From Fragum whitleyi (Eukaryota; Mollusca; Bivalvia; Cardiida; Cardiidae): DNA of 64,000 nucleotides. The stretch covers positions 38,735,692-38,799,691 of the forward strand of contig OX411549.1 in the NCBI GenBank assembly GCA_948146395.1, given 5' to 3'. Under the pieces are notes generated by a model. The model was not told the origin of the DNA. It searched no databases and was given only the letters and a program-made list of their open reading frames with translations. Numbering within the stretch: the first letter of the stretch is position 1; the number at the start of each line of letters is the position of its first letter. The translations under genes and the position numbers were made by a program. Positions 26,557-38,567 of this stretch are shown here, one piece after another.

Positions 26557-29500
26557 CAGGCTGTCTACCGATTCCTATATTCCTATTAAACTCCTATATT
26601 TTGGGTCAAAATCCTATATTTTTAAGCACCTCCTATATTCCTACAAAACTCCTATATTTTGAAAATACTTCCTATATTTTTAGCTCACCTGAGCACGAAG
26701 TGCTCATGTGAGCTATTGTGATCACCTTTCGTCCAGCGTTCGGTGGTCGGTCGTCGTCCGTTGTCCGGCGTCCGTCAACAATTTCTTTAAACGACATCTC
26801 CTCCTAAACTACAGGGCCAATTAACACCAAATTTACAGAAATGTTGCTTAGATGGTCCCCTTCAATAATAGCTAAAATAATTGAAATCCATGAAAAACCC
26901 TGGTTGCTATGGCAACCAAAGGTGAAATTTTAAGAAAATCTTAAAAATTCTTCTTCTCCTCAACCAGGAGTCCTAGAGACTTAAAATTTGGTATGGATGA
27001 TCAGTTCATAGACCTGAATGAGAAAAGCTAAAATCATATCTGTTGGGCCACCAGGTGCGGAGCACCAGGGGGGAGGGGGTAGAACTTTGGGTAAATTTTG
27101 TAATCTTCAACCTTCTTCTTCTTTGGAACCTGGTTCCCTACAGACTTGAAAATTGGCATGGATGATCACTTCTTAGACTTGAATTAAAATAGCTAAAATC
27201 ATATCTGTTGGGCCACCAGGTGCAGAGCATCAGGGGGGAGGGGGTAGTACTTTTGGTAAATTTTGTTATCTTAAACCTTCTTCTTCTTCGGAACCAGGAG
27301 CCCTACAGACTTGAAAATTGGCATGGATGATCAGTTCATAGACCTGAATTAAAATAGCTTAAATCATATCTGTTGGGCCACCAGTTGCGGAGCATCTGGG
27401 GGGAGGCGTTGGTACTTAAGGGTAAATTTTATAATCTTAAACCTACTTCTTCTTCGGAACCAGGAGCCTAACAGACTTGAAAATAGGCATGGATGATCAG
27501 TTCATGGATCTGAATGAAAATAGCTAAAATCATATCTGTTTGGCCATCAGGTGCCGAGCACCAGGGGGAGGGGGGTAGTACTTTGGGTAAATTTTGAAAT
27601 CTTTAACCTTCTTCTTCTTCGGAACCAGGAGCCCTACAGACTTGAAAATTGGTATGGATGATCAGCTTGTAAACCTTAATTAAAATAGCAAAAATCATGA
27701 CTGTTGGATCACCAGGTGCAGATCATCTGGGGGGAGGGGGTAGTTGAAAATTTTGAAATCTTTGACTGTCTTCTTCAGATGTACCAGAATCCCTAAAGCC
27801 TATATTTTTGACATGAATGATCAGCTCATAGACCTTATCTGAAATAGCTAAAATCATGAATGTTTGGCCACCGGTCGCAGAGCACCAGGGGGCGGGAGGG
27901 TAGCTTTTCAGAGCAATTCTTAAATATTTAACCTTCTTCTTCTGATAAACCATGTGCCCTACAGACTTGAAAAATGGCAAGGATGATCAGCATATGGACC
28001 ATAGCTAGAATAGCTTTAATCATAACTGTTTGGCCACCAGGTGCAGAGCCACCGGGGAGGGGGAGGGGGGGATAGTACTTTGTAAAAAAAATTAAATCCA
28101 TAACCTTCTTCTTCTTCTTCTGAACCAGAATCCCTACAACCTTTATATTTGACACAGATGACCAGCTCATAGACCCTATTTTACATAGCTATAACCATGA
28201 ATGTTTGGCTACCATGTAAAGAGCATTGGGGAAGAGGGTAGTATTTCGGGCCAATTTTGAAATTTTAAACCTTCTTCTCATGATGAAGTAGGAATCTTAC
28301 AGGCTCTAAATTTGGCATGAGTCATCAGCTCATATACTTTATCAAAAAAAAGATATAGACATGATTGTTTTGTCACCAGGGGCAGAGACCCCAGAGGAGG
28401 GCTAGTGCTTTGTGGTAAATTTAACAATTGTTAGAAATTCTACTGAACCAGAATTCCTACAGCTTTTTCATTTGATATAGAATAATCAGCTCAAAGAACT
28501 TAATTTAAAAAGTTATTATGATTGTTGGGCCACAAGGTGTGGAGCAACAGGGGGGAGAGGGTAGTACTTCAGGTCAATTTAACATTTGAACTTTTTTTAA
28601 GCTCACCTGAGCACAAAGTCCAGCTTCCGTCCTTTGGTTGTCATCTCCGTCCATCAACAATTTCTTTGAATGACATCTTGTCCTAAACTACTGGGCCAAT
28701 TTACTCAAAATTTTACAGAAATGTTTCATAGGTGGTCCCCTCAAAGATAGCCTAAAGAATTGAAATCTATGAAAAACTTTGGTTGCTTTGGCAACCAAAG
28801 TTGAAATTTAAGAGAATCTTATAAATTCTTCTTCTGATGAACGAGAAGCCCTACAGCTTTGGAATTTGCCTTGGATGATCAATTCATAGACCTTAATTAT
28901 GAGAGCTAAAATTATAACTGTTGGGCCACCAGGTGTGCATTACTAAAGCTATCCCAGATACTCTCTTGTAAAATGATCATGCAAAAAAACCCAGACTGAT
29001 AACAGTTCCATTTTGGATCTTGTATTTTCAAACAGCAATAGTAAAACTGAGACTGTGGAATCTTACTGGTCTGACCATAAGATTATTTTCCTTTACACAT
29101 AAATTTGTTACAGTTCAATTTTTCAAAAGAAATGCAAGTTACCCTTAGGTGCTTTGACTCAGGTGAGCCGACCAGGGCCAAAGGCCCTCTTGTAAGGAAA
29201 ATGTATTGCCGATATATGATCAGATAGCAAATATTGCTTTGATACTGCTCTTTGCTTCTTTATTCTTCAGGTAAGAGAATCTCTATGTCTTCCATAGCAT
29301 CACCATCCTGTATAATGCTTTGGTGCACTTCATCTGTTCCTCGTCACCTGTGTGGTCACCTATAAGGCAGTTGAATAGGACACCAGCCTTTAGGGTGCCA
29401 ATCAGGTGATGATGATCATGATGATGCTCTACAGCAGCCTCCTGTCTGGACTGTGATGCTTTGGAACTGAAAGGTTACTTTATCTAGACATTAATTAACA

Positions 29501-29672
29501 TAGAAAAAGCAAGAGTGGAGTAAGGATTGTTAGTATCAGAGTGTAGGATAAATAATTTTAACTGGAAAAACTCCTATATTTTTACTCTAAATGAGCTAAT
29601 AACTGCTATTTTTTTAAAAAAATATTCCTATTAAAACTCCTATATTTTTTAGAAGACCTGGTAGACAGCCTG
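26557..29672. mobile_element. Inverted-repeat element split by a Helentron-like insertion
   Basis: CAGGCTGTCTACC at 26557 and GGTAGACAGCCTG at 29660 are exact complements. Both sides contain repeated CTCCTATATTTT motifs (26575-26680 and 29565-29655). The Helentron-like pair 26682-29194 lies in the middle. Confidence 0.65.
26682..29194 (+). mobile_element. Helentron-like satellite element(s) (family AGCTCACC), about a dozen cassettes
   Basis: 5' hairpin AGCTCACCTGAGCACGAAGT / GCTCATGTGAGCT; leader GGTCGGTCGTCGTCCGTTGT; cassettes of about 150 bp (TTCTTCTTCGGAACCAGGAG, CCTACAGACTTGAAAATTGG, GGCCACCAGGTGC). A second 5' start (AGCTCACCTGAGCACAAAGT) appears at 28601, and one shared 3' end (ACTCAGGTGAGCCGACC ... 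GGCCCTCTTGTA). So two starts share one end. Confidence 0.85.
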
Positions 29673-29759
29673 TTGGCATCAAAATTACTTTGAAATATCT
29701 TTTGGTAGTCCTAGAACTTTTGGACTATACCTCGAGGATATGTATGCAGTCTGGTTATT

Positions 29760-31727
29760 AGTCCCCCACCGTTTACCGGTTGGGGGACTATAGGTTTGCT
29801 TGATTCCGTCTGTCCGTCCGTCTGTCCGTCCGTCCGTCCGTCTGTCCGTCACATTTTTGTTTGGGCTATATCTTCTAAACCATATGTGCTAGCAACTTCA
29901 AACTTGGTACACTTATAGATCTCATTGAGGAGAAGTGTCATGTTCAAGAACTGTTACTCTGCCATGCCCACTTTTTGAGTTATTGCCCTTTGTTGTTTTT
30001 ACCCTTACATTCTTGTCCGGTACATATCTCCTAAACTATGTGTGCTAGCAACTTCAAACTTGATACACTTATAGATCTCATTGAGGAAAAGTGTCATATT
30101 CAAGAACCGTTACTCTGCCACGCCTACTTTTTGAGTTATTGCCCTATGTTGTTTTTACCCTTACATTCTTGTCCGGAACATATCTCCTAAACTATGTGTG
30201 CTAGCAACTTCAAACTTGGTACACTAATAGATCTCATTGAGGAGAAGTGTCATGTTCAAGAATTGTTACTCTGCCATGCCCACTTTTTGAGTTATTGCCC
30301 TTTGTTGTTTTTACCCTTACATTCTTGTCCAGAACATATCTCCTAAACTATGTGTGCTAGCAACTTCAAACTTGGTACACTTATAGATCACATTGAGGAG
30401 AAGTGTCATGTTCAAGAACGGTTATTCTGCCACGCCCACTTTTTGAGTTATTGCCCTTTGTTTTTTTTACCCTTACATTCTTGTCTGGGCTATATCTTCT
30501 TAACCATATGTGCTAGCAACTTCATACTTGGTACACTTATAGATCTCATTTACGAGAAGTGTCATGTTCAAGAACTGTTACTCTGCCACGCTCACTTTTT
30601 GAGTTATTGCCCTTTGTTGTTTTTACCCTTACATTCTTGTCCGGTACATATCTCCTAAACTATGTGTGCTAGCAACTTCAAACTTTGTACACTTATAGAT
30701 CTCATTAAGGAGAAGTGTCATGTTCAAGAACTGTTACTCTGCCACGCTCACTTTTTGAGTTAGTGCCCTTTGTTGTTTTTACCCTGACCTTCATGTCCGG
30801 ATCATATCTCCTAAACTATAAGTGCTAGCAATTTTAAACTTGGTACCCTCATAGATCTTATCGAGGAGAAGTGTCATGTTCAAGAACATTTATTCTGCCA
30901 CGCCCTTTTTTTGAGTTATTGCCCTTTGTTGTTTTTACCCTTACATTTTTGTCCAGATCATATCTCCTAAACCATAAGCCCTAGCAACTTCAAACTTTGT
31001 GTACTGATAGATCTTATCGAGGACAAGTGTTATTAACAAGAACTGAAACTCTGCCATGTCCACTTTTTGAGTTATTGCCCTTTGTTGTTTTTACTCTTAC
31101 ATTCTTGTCCGGATCATATCTCCTAAACTATAAGTGCTAGCAACTTTAAACTTTGTACATCTATAGATCTCATTGAGGACAATTGTCATGTACAAGAACA
31201 GTTACTCTGCCACACCCTTTTTTTGAGTTATTGCCCTTTGTTGTTTTTACCTTTACAGTTTTGTCCAGAACATATCTTCTAAATCATAAGTGCTAGAAAC
31301 TTCAAACTTTGCACACTGGTAGATCTCATTGAGAAGAAGTGTAATGCACAAGAACTGTTACTCTGCCACATCCAAGCTTTTAGTTATTTTCCGTTGTTGT
31401 TTTTTATCCTGACATTTTTGTCCGGACCATATCTCCTGAGCCATCAGTGCTAGCAACTTTAAACTTGGTACACTTATAGATCTCATTGAGGACAAGTGGC
31501 ATGTACAAGAATCATTCTTCTCTGCTCACTTTTGGAGTTTTTGCCATTGGTTGTTTTAACTATTATATTTTTGTTTGGGACATTTTGTTCAAATCCTAAT
31601 GTACTAGCAACTTCAAATTTTGTATACAGTTATAGATCTAGTTAGTAGGAGATATATTATAAGAAAGGATTTTTTGTTATCTGGTGGGGGACTCCTGTAT
31701 TGCATCGCAATACGACATGCACTTGTT
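29760..31727 (+). mobile_element. Helentron-like satellite element (family AGTCCCCCACC), about 12 cassettes of 155 bp
   Basis: 5' hairpin AGTCCCCCACCGTTTACCGG / TTGGGGGACT; leader of CCGT/CTGT repeats at 29808-29850; about a dozen cassettes (ATATCTCCTAAACTATGTGT, GCTAGCAACTTCAAACTTGG, GAGTTATTGCCCTTTGTTGT), increasingly diverged towards the 3' side; 3' GGTGGGGGACT complementary to the start, then GCATCGCAATACG and ACTTGTT. Confidence 0.9.
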
Positions 31728-31929
31728 GTCTTTGTCCCTTGTCTGAAAGGTATTAACTTGATTCAGCATGACAATGGTTGTCAATTTGGATTACATCATT
31801 GTAGGCACTTCAAAACAAGCGTTTCTTTGTTAACAAGTTTAAAAGGTATCTTTGCTAGCTAAGGGTGATGCCCACTATGGGTAAAGCTTACTTCATGTTC
31901 TACTCATGTGTATGTATTCCATTTGTGGC

Positions 31930-32115
31930 TTATGTGATACAGTAGTTGTTAAGAACAGTGGCTTTAGGATTGGAGGGAAATAATCCCTATTAGACAGCAA
32001 AATTTTTCTGAGCAAATGATTGTTGCTATTTTGTACCTCTCCACCCAATTTACATAAATAGGTAAATGGATAGATAAATGGATACCCTCCAGACAATGCA
32101 AGGTGGATGCAACTG
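31930..32115 (+). mobile_element. SINE-like fragment
   Basis: AGTGGCTTTAGGATTGGAGG, TTTTTCTGAGCAAATGATTG and CTCCACCCAATTTACATAAA resemble the body of the SINE at 33560-33745. The tRNA head is decayed. Confidence 0.5.
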
Positions 32116-32559
32116 GCACATTGTAAATGTTAAGGTCATTGAACAAACAAGAATACAAAAAATAATCTAATGTTAATCAGTGGACATCACCCTTGGCCAG
32201 CAAAGGTTATTTTATATTATTATGTGAGGCCATGATAGCCAGTAGTAGTAATAGAGTGAAATCTGTATATGTGAAGTTGTGTATGGTGTCTTTTGTTTGT
32301 GTTTGTTTTGGCATGACATGTCAACATGCACTTTATAGTTTCAATGGATTTGATAGCCAAAGTATCGTTAATTTGGCTTAGATCAAAATTAGCCCCTTAC
32401 TATTGGGATTATTTACTTTTGGTAAAAATCAAGGAAAAATCTTACAGTAATCTACCAATATAATCCAGATTAATAAACAATCTTAGATTAAAATTGTAAA
32501 CTTCTACTATGGAATACAGTTAAGTATGTAGAGAAAAATGAAATGAAGGGTTTCTAGAA

Positions 32560-33190
32560 AAAAATTAATTGCATATTCGGGTAAATTATGTTCAAAATTG
32601 GATCAATTGGGGTCAAAAGTGAACTGTGAAGTCAAAGGGTCCAATTTAAGAAAAAGATTACATGCAGTCTTGAAGCTACATTTTTGGCTCAGATTTCTTG
32701 AATCTTGGTTGGAGTTTTTGTTTAAATGATTTCTCAGATGAATTTAAATTCAGTGTCAAAAAAGATCAAATCCTAGAAAAACACTGGGTGAACTCTGGAG
32801 GCCCTTTTTTTACTCAAATTTCTTAAAACTTGTTCAGAATGTTTATCTACATGGAATTTCGGCCATGTTCTTAAATGGGTCAAGTGGGGTAAAAAAATGA
32901 GATCATGGGATTAAATTTGAGATAAATATTGCGTTCACTCTAGACACTCATGGAACATGGTCAGAATGATTGTTTTTATCAGGACAAGTTTGAAATTGGT
33001 CAATTGGGCCAAAAAAAGTAGGTCATTGGGCATTTCTTAGAAAAACTTTGAGTGCACCTAAGATGCAACTTTTTTTCTTCAAATGTCGTGAAATTCAGTC
33101 AGAATGTTTGGCAATATGATATCTTATTTGAAAGGGAAATTGAGTGAAATGGGGTAAAACTAAGTCAAAGGGTTAATATCAAATTCAGGG
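32560..33190 (+). repeat. Decayed satellite cassettes, about 110-bp period
   Basis: Repeated GGTCAAxTGGGGTxAAAAxT, CATGAAAC-like and GTCAGAATGxTT motifs at about 32590, 32700, 32830, 32950 and 33100. The cassette style resembles 22489-23193, but the element ends are missing. Confidence 0.5.
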
Positions 33191-33234
33191 TAAGACACTG
33201 TAATTTGATTGCCTACATGAAATTTAGGATAATT

Positions 33235-33351
33235 GAGCTTGTGCATGAGATTTCCAATAATTTCAAGTTTTACAGTAGGTGGCTTTCTATGATGCTCAAT
33301 GGTTACTCCTCATGCGCATTTCAAATTGTTGGAAATGCCACACACAGGCTC
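33235..33351. repeat. MITE family A, copy 4 (internally deleted)
   Basis: Termini GAGCTTGTGCATGAGATTTC and GAAATGCCACACACAGGCTC. Only 117 bp, lacking the inner GACTGTGCAGATGCACAGG part. Confidence 0.75.
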
Positions 33352-33554
33352 ATTTGGCATTTTTCAACCTTAGTAAACTATTATGCTTCAGGTGAGTGGT
33401 GTAGGGCTATGACATTGTGTCCACTTGTGTAATTAGGACTCTTGATTTATAGTATACTTTTTGTCTCGAACACTTATTTGGGTACTAAGCATCACTGGTC
33501 TGTGACAGCTATTTTCAATGAATTGTTCCCTGGTTCTTTGAACTGTAAACTTGA

Positions 33555-33790
33555 GACAGTGGAGTCTGTGGTCTAGTGGTTAGGATGATGGCTTTGGGAT
33601 CGAAAGGTCCAAGGATCCCGACCAGATCACAGGAATTTTTCTGAGCAAAAAATTAACTCAATGTTGCTCCTTTCCACCCAGATGTATAAATGAGTACCTA
33701 TGAGAATGCGAGTCTGCCGATGATTGTGGTCATAGATGGCGATATCAAAATATTTTTTAACAAAAATCTATATATTTGCAAAATAAAGAC
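33555..33790 (+). mobile_element. tRNA-derived SINE
   Basis: The head GTGGTCTAGTGGTTAGGATG resembles a box A, and GGATCCCGACCAG occupies the box B position. The body continues TTTTTCTGAGCAAAAAATTA and CTTTCCACCCAGATGTATAA. Not a functional tRNA, since the acceptor stem does not close. Confidence 0.65.
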
Positions 33791-33810
33791 ATTATTTAAT
33801 GATTATTATT

Positions 33811-35197
33811 AGTCCCCTACCGGTGTTCACACCGGAGGGGACTATAGGTTTGCCCTCCGTCTGTCCGTCCGTCTGTCTGTCCGTCCGTCTGTCCGCTCAA
33901 ATCTGGATCCCGCGATAACTTAATAACTAAGCAAGCGTTTTTGATGAAAGTTGGTATATGACTAGATGGCAATGTGTAGATTATGCACATCATTTTATTT
34001 TTGTTTTTCGACTTAAATTGAGGTTGCTATGGTTACAGAAATAGTGAAAATATGGCCAAAAATGGGATCCTGCGATTAGATAATAACTAAGCAAGCTAGT
34101 TTGATGAGACTTGGTATATGACTATATGGCAATGTGTAGATTATGCACATCATTTTATTTTTGTTTTTAGACTAAAATTGTTGTTGCTATGGTTACGGAA
34201 ATAGTGAAAATATGGCAAAAAATATTGGATCCTGCGATAAGTTAATAAGTAAGCAAGCTAATTTGATGAGACTTGATATATGACTAGATGGCAATGTGTA
34301 GATTATGCACATCATTTTATCTTTGTTCTTTGACAAAAAGTGCGGTTGCTATGGTAACGGAAATAGTGAAAAAATGGCAAAAAATGGATCCTGCAATAAC
34401 TTAATAACTAAGCAAGCTAACTTGATGAAACCTGTTTTAAAATGTAAAAAAAATTATAAGCCATGTTAGTCAGGGTGGTGATGCAGCAGTATTAATCACC
34501 TCCAGTGAAAGTTCTCATTTCTTACCAACAAGACTGAAGAAAAACATCTTGGATCAGACAAGGTAACTGTTATTGATACTATTTCTTGAATCTGTCTATT
34601 GCTTGCATGAATTGTATAGTGGGCACAGCAGAGACAACAACTCATGTAAGTCTTGTTTAACCCTTTCCAAAACAAGACCTGGTTTTGACGTCCCTGATAG
34701 AATTGGCGTGGGAAAACATTGAGACAAAAGAAGAAAATGCTGATAAACAGCATTTTCTCCGTTTGTCTCAATGTTTTCTGAGCTATAATATTGTCAAATT
34801 ATACCTTAAGTAGCATCCAATTTGTCGTCTGCAGCAGCTTTCAAATGGGACAACCCTAAATTTTTGCCGTTTGGGAAAGGGTTAAGGTCTTTATACGGTA
34901 ACTTATTAAGATCGCTGAAAACTTGCTTGCAAAAAATATCACTAAACATTTAGATTACCGTTGTTCTTATTTTATAAAATTACACTTGCTATGGTAGCAA
35001 TTACAAATCATTGATCTTTTAGTAATTTTATTCAAGTCATTTGAATTATATTTCCGAAATTTTGGGCATAACATTTCATATGTTTGACAATTATTTTGAT
35101 GACTTGTTCATCTTAATCTATTATTGATTACCATATTGAGTCAATGTGAAGCCAGTAGGGGACTTTATGTGTTGCATACAACACCAGATACTTGTTT
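33811..35197 (+). mobile_element. Helentron-like satellite element (family AGTCCCCTACCGG), about 4 cassettes
   Basis: 5' hairpin AGTCCCCTACCGGTGTTCAC / ACCGGAGGGGACT; leader of CTGTCCGT repeats at 33860-33892; about 3.5 cassettes of 150 bp (GGATCCTGCGATAACTTAAT, GCAATGTGTAGATTATGCAC, GGTTGCTATGGTTACGGAAA); 3' CCAGTAGGGGACT, GTTGCATACAACAC, ACTTGTT. A TTAA-flanked MITE (34657-34885) lies inside. Confidence 0.85.
34657..34885. repeat. TTAA-flanked MITE with AACCCTTTCC termini
   Basis: TTTAACCCTTTCCAAAACAA at the left, TTTGGGAAAGGGTTAA at the right. Central hairpin ATTGAGACAAAAGAAGAAAA / TTTTCTCCGTTTGTCTCAAT. Related to, but distinct from, the 20465 family. Confidence 0.8.
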
Positions 35198-35362
35198 TTT
35201 AAGTTTCTTTGATACTACCACCTAGTGTGATGGCGGTTTGTTAACAGCTGACTTGCAATTTGATGATTGCGGGTTAAGTGTGAAGTCGGTTGAATATGCC
35301 TGACATAGAAACAGGCTTTTAACCCAACTTTAACTTTTTTAAACTTAGATTTTGCAAGTTAG

Positions 35363-35592
35363 TTAACCCTTTCCTGTTTTACAAAATTTTAGACCTGTCC
35401 AAATTCAAAGGTTTTGTAAATCATATTTTAAAGTGGGTTTAAATAGAAAAGTAACCATTCAGTAGAGTAGAAAATGGTGTGGGAAAAGAAGAAATTGCTT
35501 GTCAGAAGCAATTTCTTCTTTTTTCACAATAATTTTCTGAATCATAGAATCACAGGCACTTAAAAAGCAGGGATTAAACAGCAAAGGATTAA
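35363..35592. repeat. piggyBac-type MITE (TTAACCCTTT), copy 2
   Basis: Closely similar to 20465-20693, including the central hairpin GAAATTGCTTGTCAGAAGCA. The right terminus is slightly decayed (GCAAAGGATTAA). Confidence 0.88.
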
Positions 35593-35843
35593 AGAATTAT
35601 TAATTGTGCATGTACAGTGTTGTTGTGTTATGGACTGTCAAACATGTATTGTCTAACTTGTATTTGTATAATATTGTATTAACAAAAGGATCTTTGAGGG
35701 ATCAGATGAGAACCATTGTAAGTGATTATAAAAATATAAGCACTTGCACTAATTTTCATTGACCCCCTTGATTCATGTTCTTGTCTTCAATGTATGTACT
35801 TGGAACCTGGTGATATGTAGATCATTTCATTTTCTCTTTTGAG

Positions 35844-36034
35844 TTAACCCTTTCCTGTTCTACAAAATTTTGGACCTGTCCAAATTTGAATGTTTTGCAG
35901 ACGAAAATTTAAAGTGGATTTAATTTGAAAAATAACCATTCTGTATGGTAGAAAATAGTGTGTAAAAACAATGTTTTTCCAATCATAAAATCACAGGCAC
36001 GTAAAAAAGCAGGGATTAAACAGCAAAGGGTTAA
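35844..36034. repeat. piggyBac-type MITE (TTAACCCTTT), copy 3, hairpin deleted
   Basis: Both termini are present (TTAACCCTTTCCTGTTC and CAGCAAAGGGTTAA), but the central GAAATTGCTT hairpin is missing, leaving GTGTGTAAAAACAATG. Confidence 0.85.
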
Positions 36035-36755
36035 TTGGATTTGTGCAATCAAAGACATTGTCTCATTGTATGTCAATGAAATAAACTTGTCAAGCATCTT
36101 TTATAATTATACTTACCGGGTAACTTCAAAAGAAATGACCGCAAAACATAAACTGAAATAATTAAAAATCTTTACACCAATTTTAATCTTTCTTTGCTAC
36201 TTTTTGAAGAACACCTATATAGCCACATGTATGGGATAATATGATGATGCTACCTGAGATTGTTGTTAAACAGATAGGCCTCGCTTGACAACACCATAAA
36301 AAAAAAGTTCACACAATTGAAAATGGTTATTCCATAATGGATAAGAGCACCAATTTCACAAGTGAGCTCTACCGCATTACCCACACAATAAATCGGTTTT
36401 AGAAAGCTGTTCATTTTGTCTGAAAAATTTTTCTTAACACACTCACATTGCATGGTTAGAGAGTGGATGGGGTAAGCATTCATCCTGTGCTTATGGTGAA
36501 AACCTGCCTGAAAGAGGATAAAACTTGGTAATTTTAAATGCTTAAGGCCAATAGACGAGTTAAAGTAGATTTGGCATTTGTCAAACGGGCTTTCATGCCA
36601 TTATTTTTCTTAAGAAATATGGCTTATAAGACACTATTTTGAGCATTTACAGGAGTCATATTGTCAACCGGATTTGTAAATCGTTACTGTTCTAATGATT
36701 AACAGGTCCTCTGCTATTTTTAAACAAAAAGAACTTGATTTCTTTATCTTGTCTT
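36035..36755. other. Intergenic stretch, nothing recognised
   Basis: AT-rich. The open frames on either strand are short and show no family resemblance. No repeat family of this window was found here. Confidence 0.5.
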
Positions 36756-37719
36756 CTTGATCTTGATTGACCCCCAAAATATGGGTGTTGCAGGACATGG
36801 CAGTTTTTACACTGAAATCTTTAAACATCTTCTCAGTGACCATGGGGAACCAACCATACTTGGTAGAAATGATCCTTGGGTGACCGTTCTCAAATTTTGT
36901 CCGTGAAAATTTGATTGCCCCCCAAAAATGGGTGTTGCAGGGTGGGGCAGTTTTTGACCCTGAAATCTTTAAACATCTTCTCCTCAGTAACCATTGGGTG
37001 GTTTTGTAACAAGCTTGGTAGAAAAGTTCCCTGGGTTACCCTTCTCTTAACATGTTGGTTAAATTTTGATTGACCCCGAAATATTGGCGTGGTAGGGTGG
37101 AGCAGTTTTTGACTCTGAAATCTTTAAACATCATCTCCTCAATAACTGATTGGCTGATTTCAACCAAACTTGGAAGAAATGTTCCTTGGATGACCATTCT
37201 CCAAAATTTGTCCTGAAATTCTGATTGACCCCTAAATATGGGGGGTGGCAGGATGCGTAGTTTTTGACCCTGAAATCTTTAAACATCTTCTCCTCAGTAA
37301 TGATTGGGCAAGTTTCAACCAAACTTGGCCGAAATGGTCCTTGTGTGACCCTTATCAAAACTTGTTCATGAAATTCTGATTAACTCCTAAACATTTTTGT
37401 AGCAGGGAGACACGTGCACCTTTTTCCCTTTGAAATCTGTTGACAACATCACCTCCTAATCCAAAAGACTATTTTAAATGAAACTTTTTCAGAAATTTTC
37501 TTTGGTGCCCCTCTTTCAGTAAATGTTTGTGACATTCTAATTAGACCATAAATATTGGAATGGCAGGGTTGGACTATTTTTGCTTTGAATTCTTTGTTAA
37601 ACATCTCCTCAACAGCTAGGCAAATTTTAATGAAATTTTACTAGAATGCTACATTGGTGAGATCCACTGGACCAATAAAATTCAGGTGAGCAGTTTAGAG
37701 GCATTCTGGTCCTCTTGTT
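36756..37719 (+). mobile_element. Helentron-like satellite element, 5' truncated, about 6 cassettes
   Basis: Cassettes of about 150 bp (TTGATTGACCCCCAAAATAT, GGGTGTTGCAGG, TGAAATCTTTAAACATCTTC, CCAAACTTGG). 3' end TTCAGGTGAGCAGTTTAGAG then TGGTCCTCTTGTT, the AGCTCACC family terminus. The 5' hairpin and leader are absent. Confidence 0.8.
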
Positions 37720-37953
37720 TTCAAGATTTGAGTGGAGTGATACAGGCTGTATTTAAAACAAATTTGTTATAAAAGTCTAGGGAGTAAGCTATTTGTGTTC
37801 ATCATTCCTTATTCATATATACCCGAAATATCTATGTAAATGGACTCACTATCTACTAACCTGGCTCCCAGGCTCTCAGTGTTAAGTAAGGTACAAAACT
37901 CAATTACCTTCCATATTCATACAAACTGATCCACTGATCTACCAGTCAAGGAA

Positions 37954-38293
37954 TATAAGCTGATAATAATTTAAACTTGAATTACTTGTTACACTACACT
38001 TTAGATCAGCGGGAAGGGGGCCAGTCTAAGTGTCTACCTCACAGCTCAGTTTTGAAATAACACCTATATCCATGTACGGTAGGTCTGTTGTGTGATGCTA
38101 TACATGGGTGTTACATGAACTACTATAAGCTGATAATAATTTAAACTTGAATTACTTGTTACACTACACTTTAGATCAGCGGGAAGGGGGCCAGTCTAAG
38201 TGTCTACCTCACAGCTCAGTTTTGAAATAACACCTATATCCATGTACGGTAGGTCTGTTGTGTGATGCTATACATGGGTGTTACATGAACTAC
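37954..38293 (+). repeat. Perfect 170-bp tandem duplication
   Basis: 37954-38123 and 38124-38293 are identical, starting TATAAGCTGATAATAATTTA and ending TGTTACATGAACTAC. No difference seen by eye. Either a very recent duplication or an assembly artefact. Confidence 0.95.
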
Positions 38294-38567
38294 CTTTACA
38301 CACATAACGTAAGTGCGTAAAAGATATAAATCCTCTTTCGAAAAATGTTGTTGATGAATGATCATAACATCGAAACTACAGCTTTTTAAGCTGTAGTTAT
38401 GATATTTTGATTATTCACCAGTGCTCAAATCATAGAAAAGGGGAGCAGACGGAGGACATCCATCTTTAGTCACAGTTCACATATCACCCTAATCCTATGT
38501 ATTCTATGTTGGTCGTCTTCTGAGTGTGTATAAATTTCAAAGTCCTTGTTACGCCTATGCTATAGCA
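38294..38567 (+). repeat. Interspersed repeat family V, copy 1
   Basis: AATCCTCTTTCGAAAAATGT, GATGAATGATCATAACATCG, an inner hairpin ACTACAGCTTTTTAAGCTGT, GGGGAGCAGACGGAGG and GTGTATAAATTTCAAAGTCC. All recur at 41555-41825. Confidence 0.75.

Larger units (their letters stand above)
23673..29731. mobile_element. Composite element bounded by 26-bp inverted repeats (mariner-like TIRs)
   Basis: AGGTAAAGTCCAAAAGTTCC + TGGACT at 23673 is mirrored by AGTCCTAGAACTTTTGGACT + ATACCT at 29706. The TIR style resembles mariner-type elements (inference). The interior is filled with later insertions: 23777-24781, 25229-26130 and the nested pair 26557-29672 / 26682-29194. No intact transposase seen. The left end is about 20 bp from the NEK1-like AATAAA. 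Confidence 0.6.

Noticed and set aside
30350..30658. Open frame of 102 codons with repeats (plus strand)
   Set aside because: Product of the 155-bp satellite array; the other units carry stops in the same frame.
29760..31727. Array of regular repeats, considered as a CRISPR-like array
   Set aside because: The whole 155-bp unit is repeated with no unique spacers, in a clearly eukaryotic intron-rich context.
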